DNA from: Pelomonas saccharophila_A
GTDB taxonomy: Bacteria > Pseudomonadota > Gammaproteobacteria > Burkholderiales > Burkholderiaceae_C
Assembly (NCBI RefSeq): GCF_031458095.1
Contig: NZ_JAVDXU010000002.1
Span: 496,001 to 560,000 of the forward strand
Direction: 5' to 3'
DNA length: 64,000 nucleotides
How positions within the stretch are numbered: position 1 is the stretch's first letter; every line of letters begins with the position of its first letter. Below are positions 6,636 through 15,440 of this stretch, piece by piece. A model generated the notes under the pieces. It did not search any database, had not been told where the DNA came from, and worked only from the letters and a program-made list of their open reading frames with translations. The translations under genes and the position numbers were made by a program.

Positions 6636-7196
6636 ATGCACGACGTTCTGCAGTTGGACATCACCGGCCTCCCCCAGGCCTGGATCTCGGTCGAGCAGGC
6701 CGCAACCCTCGTCGCTACCGACGCCGTCGTGTGGTCGGCCGGTGAGCAGCCGCTGGCCGTGCTGCGTGGCGGCTTCAACAGCACCACCGGCCGCCAGTCG
6801 ATGCTGGAAGTACCGCCCATCGTGGCGCTGCGCGGCTCGTCGAGGCTCAACCTCTTCGACATCACGCCGGTCTACGGCAAGGGCAAGGTCATCAAGCGCG
6901 ACCGCTGCACCTGCGCCTACTGCGGCGAGCGTTTCGACGCCCGCATGCTGACGGTCGATCACATCGTGCCGGCCAGCCGTGGCGGCGCCCTGAGCTGGAT
7001 GAACACGGTCGCGGCCTGCCGCGCCTGCAATTCGCGCAAGGCCGACCGCACGCCGGACGAGGCCCGCATGCCGCTGCTGTTCGCGCCGTTTGTGCCGAGC
7101 CGCTTCGAGGACTTCATCCTCAAGGGCCGCCACATCCGCGCCGACGTGCACGACTGGCTGGCCGCGCGCCTGCCCAAAGGATCACGCCTCAGCTGA
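6636..7196 (+). CDS. HNH endonuclease nested in the tRNA array
   Basis: A 186-residue protein. ATG 6636 follows a strong AAAGGAGG. A Cys pair CAYC opens the HNH fold near residue 93; DHIVPASRGG supplies the catalytic Asp-His; NTVAACRACNSRKADRTP supplies the Asn and second Cys pair. The N-terminal 80 residues are not a recognised domain but contain LNLFDITPVYGKGKVIKRDRC, typical of a widespread short HNH family. HNH proteins cut DNA, sometimes RNA. Its place among tRNA genes and upstream of slipin and rtcB suggests either a homing-type passenger or a nuclease partner of the island. No transposase or intron signature accompanies it. Confidence 0.88.
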   Translation: MHDVLQLDITGLPQAWISVEQAATLVATDAVVWSAGEQPLAVLRGGFNSTTGRQSMLEVPPIVALRGSSRLNLFDITPVYGKGKVIKRDRCTCAYCGERFDARMLTVDHIVPASRGGALSWMNTVAACRACNSRKADRTPDEARMPLLFAPFVPSRFEDFILKGRHIRADVHDWLAARLPKGSRLS

Positions 7197-7265
7197 GGCG
7201 CCAACGAATCTGCCGAGAAAGGCAAAGGCTCACAGGTCGGGGTTCCCATGCCCCGCCGGTGCGCC
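7197..7265 (+). other. Possible degenerate tRNA-like segment
   Basis: GGCGC (7197-7201) can pair with GCGCC (7261-7265). A T-arm-like hairpin CGGGG-TTCCCATG-CCCCG lies near the 3' end and TGCC/GGCA near the middle. The loop sizes are wrong and no CCA directly follows, so this may be a decayed tRNA or chance. Confidence 0.22.
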
Positions 7266-7308
7266 GTGGCCAGGTTTCCGCCTGTCGTCACGGCGTATGC
7301 CGCCCTGC

Positions 7309-7378
7309 TGGAATCGGTTGATATTGGGATGACAGGCGTCCCGCAAGGGTAGGGGTTCGAGTCCCCTCATTCCAGCCA
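7309..7378 (+). tRNA. tRNA-like gene lacking a D-arm, amino acid undetermined
   Basis: TGGAAT pairs with ATTCCA, followed by G73 and CCA, and the T-arm AGGGG-TTCGAGT-CCCCT is perfect, so the 3' half is tRNA. The 5' half is too short: one 5-bp arm GGGAT-GACAGGC-GTCCC can form, with CAG in the anticodon position but A at 33, and no D-stem is possible. The total is 70 nt. It may be a decoy, a tRNA mimic or a decaying gene. Confidence 0.6.
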
Positions 7379-7384
7379 ATTGGC

Positions 7385-7459
7385 AATTGGATAGCTCAAT
7401 CGGTAGAGCAACGAACTCGTAATTCGTGTGTCGTGGGTTCGACTCCCACTCCAAAACAA
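7385..7459 (+). tRNA. tRNA-Thr(CGT) with weak acceptor stem
   Basis: The D-stem GCTC/GAGC, anticodon arm ACGAA-CTCGTAA-TTCGT (anticodon CGT) and T-arm GTGGG-TTCGACT-CCCAC are all perfect. The acceptor pairs over only five positions (TTGGA with TCCAA) and no CCA is encoded, unlike the other members of the array. Confidence 0.75.
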
Positions 7460-7583
7460 AACCGGTCGAAAGACCACCCGCCGAACGTGCGCCCCGGCTC
7501 CGGCCGGACCGCGCATCAGCGGCCCGCGCTCGCGCGCCGGGCAAGCGGGGCTGTGCATCCACGGCCAGCCGCGATCGCCTTCA

Positions 7584-7667
7584 GGGAGGGGGGCGGTCAA
7601 GGCGCACCGCGGCTCCAGGCCCTGGCATCCGGCGTCCGCACGGGTCCCTGTAACGGCACCCTCTCCC
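7584..7667 (+). other. Possible tRNA-derived structure without an anticodon loop
   Basis: GGGAGGGGG (7584-7592) pairs with CCCTCTCCC (7659-7667) over 9 bp with one G-U, enclosing a tRNA-sized 84 nt. Inside, GGCTCCAGG joined directly to CCCTGGCATC matches the tRNA-His anticodon stem and flanks with the 6-nt anticodon loop region missing. There is no T-loop consensus. It lies in the slipin leader. Confidence 0.3.
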
Positions 7668-7696
7668 TCAACACGCGTCACCACAAGGAGAACACC

Positions 7697-8842
7697 ATGA
7701 CGATCAAGCGTGTGACTGTGAAGAAGAACGAGCGCGGCCTGCTGCTGCGCAATGGCGATTTCGAACGCGTGCTGCAGCCCGGCACGCACTGGCTGTTCGC
7801 CGGCATGGACGAGCTCAAGGTCGAGCTCTTCAACATCGGTGCCCCGGCCTTCGTGCACCCGTTGACCGACTATCTGATGGCCAAGGAGCCCGAGGTCGTC
7901 GAGGCGGAGTTCCTGCGCGTCGAACTGAACGAGCACCAGGCCGGCTTGCGCACCGAGAACGGCTTGCTGGTCGAAGTGCTGCCGCCGTCCACGCGGCGCC
8001 TGTACTGGCGCGGCCTGGTGGACGTGCAGGTCGAGGTCATCGACCTGCGCGCCTCCGCCGAGCTGCCCGCGGCCGTCGCCGCACGTCTGGCCCAGCCGCA
8101 ACTGCGTCCGCGCGCGGTGACCGGCCTGACCGGCGTGCTGCAGGTCGAGGTGCCCGAACACGGCGCCGGCCTGCTGCGCGTCGACGGCAAGGTCGAGCGG
8201 CTGCTGGAACCCGGCGCACATGCGTTCTGGAAGTTCGGCCGCAACGTGGCCGTGGAGCTGGTGGACCTGCGTCTGCAGGCGCTGGAGGTTTCGGGCCAGG
8301 AGATCCTGACCCGCGACAAGGTCGCGCTGCGGCTCAACCTCTCGGCGAACTGGCGTTACTCGAGCCCGGCCGACGTGCTGCTTGCCTTTCAGGCGCTGCC
8401 CAAGCCGGCGGACTACCTCTACCGCGAGCTGCAGTTCGGGCTGCGGGCGGCGGTGGGCACCCGCACGCTGGACGAGCTGCTGGAGAACAAGTCGGTCATC
8501 GACGAGGTCGTGACCGCCCAGGTCACCGCGAAGCTGGTGGGCTACGGCCTGCAGCTGGACGGCGTGGGCGTGAAGGACATCGTGCTGCCGGGCGAGATGA
8601 AGACCATCCTCGCCCAGGTGGTGGAGGCCGGCAAGGCCGCCGAGGCCAACGTGATCCGCCGCCGCGAGGAGACCGCCGCGACGCGCGCCCTGCTCAACAC
8701 GGCCAAGGTGATGGAGGACAACCCCGTCGCCCTGCGCCTGAAGGAGCTGGAAACGCTGGAACGCGTGGCCGAGCGCATCGACAAGATCTCCGTGTTCGGA
8801 GGTCTGGACCAGGTGCTCAACGGGCTGGTGAAGCTCCGTTGA
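7697..8842 (+). CDS. Slipin/band-7 (SPFH) protein of the RtcB island
   Basis: A 381-residue protein; ATG 7697 is preceded by AAGGAG. The N-terminal part repeats a beta-type motif three times (GLLLRNGDFERVLQPGTHW; GLRTENGLLVEVLPPSTRRLYW; GLLRVDGKVERLLEPGAHAFW), then a band-7 domain (about residues 190-320) ends in an Ala/Glu-rich helix AEANVIRRREETAATRALL, typical of stomatin/slipin oligomers. No clear transmembrane helix is visible, unlike most stomatins. Slipin genes occur beside rtcB in other proteobacteria. A scaffold for a membrane or oligomeric assembly is the usual inference. It is 49 bp from the next gene. Confidence 0.88.
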   Translation: MTIKRVTVKKNERGLLLRNGDFERVLQPGTHWLFAGMDELKVELFNIGAPAFVHPLTDYLMAKEPEVVEAEFLRVELNEHQAGLRTENGLLVEVLPPSTRRLYWRGLVDVQVEVIDLRASAELPAAVAARLAQPQLRPRAVTGLTGVLQVEVPEHGAGLLRVDGKVERLLEPGAHAFWKFGRNVAVELVDLRLQALEVSGQEILTRDKVALRLNLSANWRYSSPADVLLAFQALPKPADYLYRELQFGLRAAVGTRTLDELLENKSVIDEVVTAQVTAKLVGYGLQLDGVGVKDIVLPGEMKTILAQVVEAGKAAEANVIRRREETAATRALLNTAKVMEDNPVALRLKELETLERVAERIDKISVFGGLDQVLNGLVKLR

Positions 8843-8891
8843 GTGCCGCCCCGCCGGCCTGCCCGGCGGGGCTTCAACTCAAGGAGAACCC

Positions 8892-9668
8892 ATGACCACG
8901 CCGTCATTGCAAGCGGCCGTGCGGCGCGCCTATGACGTGTTCGGCGCCTACACGGCACCCACCCAGCCGCTGGACGTCTGCACGTTCTGCTGCATGGACG
9001 AGGAGCTGGAGCGCGAGATGCGAGCCGTGCCGCTGCGCAAGCTGACGCGGCTGCATTTCTACGAATACAGCACCGGTGCCAAGTCCGTTGAAGGCCAATC
9101 GGCCGATGAGTTGAAGTATTTGCTGCCGCGCCTGCTGGAACTGCTGGCGGCCGGAGAGGAAACCCATCACTCGATCGAGCTGGCTCTGGATCGTGTCGGA
9201 CGCTGCCCCGCTGATGCGTTCAGCACGGAGGAACGAGCTGTGCTCGACACCTTCATGCTCGCCTGCTTCGACGCCTGCCTGCGCGGCGAATGGGCAGCCG
9301 AGGGCATCTGGTACGACCTCGAAGACCCTCTCGCCCTGCTGGTAATGGCGGACTACGCCGGGCTTGCGCTGGAGCCCTTGCTGCAGCACTGGACTCAACA
9401 CCAGAGCCCGCAATCCACGATCCGGTTCGTCGAGAGCACCTACTGGGGCTACTGGCGCGATCACTGGATCAGCAACGCATTCGCGACCGATCGACCGCAG
9501 CTGCAAGCGGTGTTCAAAAGTTGGTTGCAGGCCCCCGCAACCAAGACAGCATTCACGACAAAGCTGCTGCGCCCTCATTTCCTGGATCAGGTCGAACAAA
9601 CGCCGTCCAACACCTGCGCACCATTCCCGTTGATGGTGGAAGCGGTGTTCGATCACCTGACCTATTGA
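8892..9668 (+). CDS. Uncharacterised Cys-containing protein between slipin and rtcB
   Basis: A 258-residue soluble protein; ATG 8892 follows AAGGAG. It starts with an Ala/Tyr-rich helix and a cluster CTFCCMDEELEREMR (residues 31-45) that could bind a metal. Then come LHFYEYSTGAK, an acidic helical middle and a C-terminal aromatic segment TYWGYWRDHW. I recognise it as a recurrent hypothetical protein but no domain with a known activity. Spacing of 49 and 15 bp to slipin and rtcB indicates one operon, so a role in RNA repair or its control is inferred from context only. Codon usage is less extreme in GC than its neighbours. Confidence 0.75.
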   Translation: MTTPSLQAAVRRAYDVFGAYTAPTQPLDVCTFCCMDEELEREMRAVPLRKLTRLHFYEYSTGAKSVEGQSADELKYLLPRLLELLAAGEETHHSIELALDRVGRCPADAFSTEERAVLDTFMLACFDACLRGEWAAEGIWYDLEDPLALLVMADYAGLALEPLLQHWTQHQSPQSTIRFVESTYWGYWRDHWISNAFATDRPQLQAVFKSWLQAPATKTAFTTKLLRPHFLDQVEQTPSNTCAPFPLMVEAVFDHLTY

Positions 9669-9683
9669 TAGAAAGAAAAAATC

Positions 9684-10901
<1,218 letters not shown>

Positions 10902-10913
10902 CGCACCGCCCCA

Positions 10914-10947
10914 GGGCGCCCGATTTCGGTCGGGCGCCCTTTTTTTT
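10914..10947 (+). terminator. Intrinsic terminator after rtcB
   Basis: GGGCGCCCGA and TCGGGCGCCC form a perfect 10-bp stem followed by eight T. It ends the RNA-repair operon. Confidence 0.95.
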
Positions 10948-11036
10948 GTGGATTTGCACCGGGAACCACGCGCAAGCACGCAACCACTCAGCCCTATGGG
11001 CGCACTACCATTGCCGCCCTCGGGGAAAAATTCACC

Positions 11037-11909
11037 ATGAAACTGCTCGCCAAATTCAATCTCGTCTACCTGCTCGTGATGAGCCTGGGCATCGCTCTCA
11101 GCGGCTATATCGCCCGCAATCTGCTGCAGAACAACGCCCAGCAGGAGGTTGTCGAGAGCGCGCGCATGCTGATGGAAAAGGCGCTGGCCGTGCGCGCCTA
11201 CACCAATACGCAGATCAAGCCGCTGCTGGTGTCCCAGATGGCCAATGAATTCCTGCCGCAGACGGTGCCGAGCTATTCGGCCACCGAGGTGCTGGGCACG
11301 CTGCTGTCCAAGCACCCCGAGTTCGCCTACAAGGAGGCGACGCTGAACCCGACCAACCCGCGCGACCGGGCCACCAGCTGGGAAGTCGACATCGTCGGCC
11401 AGTTCCGCAGCGCGGCCGACTTGAAGGAGACGACGGGCGTGCGCGACACGCCCGCCGGCCCGTCGCTCTACATCGCCCGCCCGCTGCGCATCACCGATCC
11501 CGCCTGCCTGGCCTGCCACAGCAGCGTCGAGGCCGCCCCGGCCACCATGGTCGCCAAATACGGCCCCGCCAACGGCTTCGGCTGGAACCTCAATGAGGTC
11601 ATCGGCGCCCAGATCGTCTCCGTGCCCCTGGGCGTGCCGCTGCAACGCGCCGACCAGACCTTCAAGGTCTTCATCACCTCGCTGATCGGCGTCTTCGTTG
11701 CCGTCGGCATCGTGCTGAACCTGATGGTGTGGGTGCTGGTCGTGCGCCCCGTCACCAAGCTCTCGGCCCTGGCCGACCGCGTCAGCCAGGGTGACCTGGA
11801 GGCGCCCGAGTTCACCACCGGCGGCAAGGACGAGATCGCCACCCTGTCCGATTCCTTCTCGCGCATGCGCGCCAGCGTCGTGCAGGCCATGAAGTTGCTA
11901 GATGCCTGA
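11037..11909 (+). CDS. DUF3365/Tll0287-like haem sensor with HAMP domain
   Basis: A 290-residue membrane protein. A transmembrane helix at residues 5-27 precedes an extracytoplasmic DUF3365 domain containing CLACH (residues about 157-161), a CXXCH c-type haem attachment site. A second helix near residues 205-230 leads into a HAMP domain (PVTKLSALADRVSQGDLEAPEF) that ends the protein without an output domain. The next gene, a Ser/Thr kinase, overlaps by 8 bp and is the probable output. A redox or gas-sensing role through bound haem is inferred from the family. Confidence 0.9.
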   Translation: MKLLAKFNLVYLLVMSLGIALSGYIARNLLQNNAQQEVVESARMLMEKALAVRAYTNTQIKPLLVSQMANEFLPQTVPSYSATEVLGTLLSKHPEFAYKEATLNPTNPRDRATSWEVDIVGQFRSAADLKETTGVRDTPAGPSLYIARPLRITDPACLACHSSVEAAPATMVAKYGPANGFGWNLNEVIGAQIVSVPLGVPLQRADQTFKVFITSLIGVFVAVGIVLNLMVWVLVVRPVTKLSALADRVSQGDLEAPEFTTGGKDEIATLSDSFSRMRASVVQAMKLLDA

Positions 11910-13407
11910 ACCTTCCAAGCACCCGCAGACGCTCGGCAAATACCGCATCACCGAGGTCCTCGGTGAAGGCGCGATGGGTGTCGTCTACAAGGGTTTCGAC
12001 CCCGACATCCAGCGCACCGTCGCGCTGAAGACCATCCGCACCCAACTCGACGCCGACGACGACAGCCCCGGCGCGCCGGCCTCGCGCTTTCGCAACGAGG
12101 CCCAGGCGGCGGGCCGCTTGCATCACCCCGGCATCGTCGCCGTCTACGACTTCGGCCGCGCCGAGAACGTCGCCTACATCGCGATGGAGTTCGTCGAGGG
12201 CCGCTCCCTGGCGAGCTACCTCAGCGCCAAGGTCCGCTTCACCGACACCGACATCCCCGGCATCATGAGCCAGCTGCTCGATGCGCTTGACCACGCCCAC
12301 GAGAAGGGCGTCTGGCATCGCGACATCAAGCCTGCCAACATCATCATGACGACGGCGGGCCGGCTCAAGGTGGCCGACTTCGGCATTGCCCGCATCGAGA
12401 GCACCAACCTCACCCAGACCCACTACATGGTGGGCACGCCCAGCCACATGGCGCCCGAGCAGTTCCTGGGCAAGCCCATGGACCGCCGCGTGGACATCTA
12501 TGGCGCCGGCGTGGTGCTCTACCAGCTGCTCACCGGCCGCGCGCCCTTCGCCGGCACGACCGAGGCGCTGATGTACAAGGTCGTCAACGACATGCCCCAG
12601 CCACCGTCGACGGTGGAAGGCGTCGAGCGACCCGGCTGGTTCGACGCCATCATCGCCCGGGCCCTGGCCAAGCGGCCCGACGACCGCTACGCCACCGCCG
12701 CGGAATTCAAGCAGGCGCTGACGGATGGCATGGGCCAGGTCATCGATGAGTCGTCGTGGGAGAAGACCATCATGCTGGCGCCGGCTCGCGCCAAGCCCGC
12801 CCAGCCCCTGGCCACGCCGACCCATGCGCCGCCATCGCTGGCCGGCACCTCCCTGCCGGGCACCGGCGGCTCGGTCGGCTCGGTGGGAACCGCCAGCGCG
12901 CCGACGCCCTCGCATTGGGACAAGGCCCAGCTCACGCAGGCCGAGCTGACGCTGGCCAAGCATGTCGGCCCGCTGGCCAGCGTCCTCGTGCGGCGCGCGG
13001 CGCGCGAGTGCCACGACATCAACGAGCTCTACAGCAAGCTGGCCGAGCAGGTCACCGACCCGCGCGCCCGCGACGCCTTCCTCGGCCAGGCCAGCCTCGT
13101 CACGGGCGGCCACCACCACCGCACGGCGGGCAGCGGCACGGCCGGCTCACCCTCCGCGGGCGGATCCCGTGGCGCAACAGGCGGCTCGGCAGGCGGCACC
13201 ATGATCGGCGGCCCGCTCAACGCGGCCGTCATGGACAAAGCCCAGGCCCTGCTGGCCCAGCATGTCGGGCCCATCGCCAAGGTGCTGGTCAAGCGCGCCG
13301 CCAACGGCACGGACAGCCGGGCCGTGTTCTTCAACCGGCTGGCCGAAGCGGTCAACGATCCGGCGGCGCGGGAGAAGTTCCTGAAAGAGCTGGGGCGTCT
13401 GAGCTGA
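11902..13407 (+). CDS. PknB-type serine/threonine kinase with duplicated C-terminal domain
   Basis: A 501-residue soluble protein. Residues 12-275 form the kinase: glycine loop LGEGAMGVV, VALK lysine, catalytic HRDIKPANI, DFGIA, and APEQ. After a Pro/Gly/Ser-rich linker, two copies of a roughly 50-residue unit appear (AKHVGPLASVLVRRAA..LYSKLAEQVTDPRARDAFL and AQHVGPIAKVLVKRAA..FFNRLAEAVNDPAAREKFL), separated by a second Gly/Ser linker. These C-terminal units recur in bacterial kinases and may mediate dimer or partner binding. It is translationally coupled to the haem sensor. Its 3' end overlaps the convergent methyltransferase by 56 bp. Confidence 0.92.
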   Translation: MPEPSKHPQTLGKYRITEVLGEGAMGVVYKGFDPDIQRTVALKTIRTQLDADDDSPGAPASRFRNEAQAAGRLHHPGIVAVYDFGRAENVAYIAMEFVEGRSLASYLSAKVRFTDTDIPGIMSQLLDALDHAHEKGVWHRDIKPANIIMTTAGRLKVADFGIARIESTNLTQTHYMVGTPSHMAPEQFLGKPMDRRVDIYGAGVVLYQLLTGRAPFAGTTEALMYKVVNDMPQPPSTVEGVERPGWFDAIIARALAKRPDDRYATAAEFKQALTDGMGQVIDESSWEKTIMLAPARAKPAQPLATPTHAPPSLAGTSLPGTGGSVGSVGTASAPTPSHWDKAQLTQAELTLAKHVGPLASVLVRRAARECHDINELYSKLAEQVTDPRARDAFLGQASLVTGGHHHRTAGSGTAGSPSAGGSRGATGGSAGGTMIGGPLNAAVMDKAQALLAQHVGPIAKVLVKRAANGTDSRAVFFNRLAEAVNDPAAREKFLKELGRLS

Positions 13408-14293
13408 GCCGGTAGGCCAGCACCTTCAGCGCTCTGTCCTCCGACACATCGCCGAAGGCGGCGGGGTTGGCCACCCGGCCAACAAACTCCAGCTCCGGGG
13501 CGCTTTCCGCGACCGCCGCGCGCAGGAAATCCACGCCCAGCTCCGGCGCGTTCAGGCACAGCAGGGCCAGCCCGCCCGGCGCCAGCAGCGCCGGCAGTCG
13601 CTTGGCCAGCCGCGCATAGTCCTTGGTCGCGACAAAGCTGCCCTTCTGGAAGCTGGGCGGGTCGCAGATGACGAGGTCATAGGGACCGACACGCGTCAGC
13701 TTGCCCCAGGAGTTGAAGATGTCGTGGGCCAGGAATCTGGCGCCGGCCTTCACGCCGTTGAGCTCGTGATTGGTGCGGCCGATGGCCAGCGCGCCTGACG
13801 CCATGTCGACGTTGATCACCTCCGCCGCGCCGGCCTGCAGCGCGACGACCGAGAAGGCGCAGGTGTAGGCAAACAGGTTGAGCACCTTGGCGCCCGGCTT
13901 CACGTGCTCGCGCACCCAGTGCCGGCCCTCGGCCATGTCGAGAAAGAGCCCGTGGTTCTGGCCGCGCAGCAGGTGCACGGCATAGCGCGTGCCGGCTTCC
14001 GTGACGATATGGGGCTCGGGAATGGAGCCGGCCATCAGCCGCGTTTGCGCCCGCTCGCCGCGGCACTGGTAGATCCAGGGCAGCTCGGGCCAACGCGCAA
14101 TGATCGCAGCGGCAACGCTGGCCAGCTCGTCCTCTGCCAGAGGCTTGAAGCTGGTCAACACCAGGACCGGCGGATAGATGTCCAGGGCGAGATGCTCGCA
14201 GCCGGGATGCAGGCCGCCGCGACCGTGGAAGAGGCGCTGGGCGTCTTGAGGAAGGGCCGCCGTGGCGGCGATGGCGTCGAGCAGGGCTTGCAT
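13352..14293 (-). CDS. Class I SAM-dependent RNA methyltransferase (RlmI/RlmK-like)
   Basis: A 313-residue protein with the architecture of the large-subunit rRNA methyltransferases: an N-terminal RNA-binding part, a beta-hairpin region (residues 90-130, GQNHGLFLDM), then a Rossmann domain with motif I LNLFAYTCAFSV, acidic VDMASGAL, and motif IV DPPSFQKGSF. It should transfer a methyl group to a base in 23S rRNA; the target nucleotide is not predictable. Start ATG 14293. The final 18 codons overlap the end of the kinase gene on the opposite strand. Confidence 0.85.
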   Translation of the reverse strand: MQALLDAIAATAALPQDAQRLFHGRGGLHPGCEHLALDIYPPVLVLTSFKPLAEDELASVAAAIIARWPELPWIYQCRGERAQTRLMAGSIPEPHIVTEAGTRYAVHLLRGQNHGLFLDMAEGRHWVREHVKPGAKVLNLFAYTCAFSVVALQAGAAEVINVDMASGALAIGRTNHELNGVKAGARFLAHDIFNSWGKLTRVGPYDLVICDPPSFQKGSFVATKDYARLAKRLPALLAPGGLALLCLNAPELGVDFLRAAVAESAPELEFVGRVANPAAFGDVSEDRALKVLAYRLSSDAPALSGTSPAPPDR

Positions 14294-14325
14294 GGGGCGC
14301 CATTCTCGAGGCCAGAATCCCGCCC

Positions 14326-15240
14326 ATGGACTTCCAGCTCATCCTCGACGAGATCAACGCCGAACTGCGCCCCCAGCTCGCCACGGCCGGCGGCAAGGTC
14401 GCCAGCTATATCCCGGCCCTGGCGCGGGTGTCACCGCTGCAGTTCGGCATCGCGCTGCGCACCTGCGGCGGCAAGACGGCGGCGGCCGGCGACAGCGCGA
14501 CGCCCTTCTCCATCCAGAGCATGTCCAAGGTGTTCTCGCTGACGCTGGCCATTCGCGCACTCGGCGAGGCCATGTGGGATCGCATCGGCCGCGAGCCTTC
14601 GGGCAGCCCCTTCAACTCGCTGGTGCAGCTGGAAAGCGAGCGCGGCATCCCGCGCAACCCCTTCATCAATGCTGGCGCGATTGCCGTGGCGGACCGCCTG
14701 GTCTCGCAGGGTGACGCCAAGGCCGAGTTGCTGGCCCTGTTGAGCCGGCTGTGTGGCGAAGCCGTGCACATCGACGCGGAGGTCGCCCGGTCCGAGGCCG
14801 ACACCGGCTTTCGCAATACCGCGCTGGCCAACTTCATGAAGGGCTTCGGCACGCTGGACAACGACGCGGCCACCGTGCTGGACGTCTACTTCAACCAATG
14901 CGCCATCGCGATGACGTGTGAGCAGGTGGCCTGTGCCGCCGGCTTTCTGTGCCGGGACGGCCGCCATCCGCTGGCCGGCACGCCCGTCCTCAGCGCAGCG
15001 CAGACGCGACGCGTCAACGCGCTGATGCTGACCTGCGGCACCTATGACGCGGCCGGCGAGTTCGCCTTCCGCATCGGCCTGCCCTGCAAGAGCGGCGTCG
15101 GCGGTGGCATCGTCGCCGTCGTGCCCGACCAGCTCAGCCTGTGCGTCTGGTCGCCGGCGCTGGACCCGACCGGCAACTCGCTGCTGGGCCGCCGCGCGCT
15201 GGAGCTCTTCGTCGCGAAGACGGGGCTGTCGGTGTTCTGA
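14326..15240 (+). CDS. glsA: Glutaminase
   Basis: A 304-residue protein of the serine-dependent beta-lactamase-like glutaminase family. The catalytic S-x-x-K lies in FSIQSMSKVFSL (Ser near residue 66, Lys near 69). ERGIPRNPFINAGAI and GVGGGIVAVVP are family signatures. It converts L-glutamine to glutamate and ammonia in the cytoplasm. Start ATG 14326 is 32 bp from the divergent methyltransferase start. A perfect hairpin ATCAACT/AGTTGAT follows the stop directly, without a T-tract. Confidence 0.95.
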   Translation: MDFQLILDEINAELRPQLATAGGKVASYIPALARVSPLQFGIALRTCGGKTAAAGDSATPFSIQSMSKVFSLTLAIRALGEAMWDRIGREPSGSPFNSLVQLESERGIPRNPFINAGAIAVADRLVSQGDAKAELLALLSRLCGEAVHIDAEVARSEADTGFRNTALANFMKGFGTLDNDAATVLDVYFNQCAIAMTCEQVACAAGFLCRDGRHPLAGTPVLSAAQTRRVNALMLTCGTYDAAGEFAFRIGLPCKSGVGGGIVAVVPDQLSLCVWSPALDPTGNSLLGRRALELFVAKTGLSVF

Positions 15241-15300
15241 ATCAACTCAGTAGTTGATCGCACTGAGCGCTGTCCACAGCCTACGAAACCGAGGCCTTCG

Positions 15301-15433
15301 GGGCCGAGCGCTGGGCCGCTCCCGAGCCGGCCCGTCTGGCGATGTGCTCGCGGCTCAATGCCGCGAGCATCGCCGTCCCCTCGGGGGACCGGTCAGACGC
15401 ACCGCGTTCAGCGGTGTGCGGCTGGACGAGGGG
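15301..15433 (-). repeat. Dispersed structured repeat, copy 2
   Basis: It has the same consensus as 569-701 and begins 7 bp after the stop of the redoxin gene in that gene's orientation. The inner hairpin CTCGCGGC/GCCGCGAG sits within GGCGATG/CATCGCC. Confidence 0.85.
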
Positions 15434-15440
15434 CTTCATC

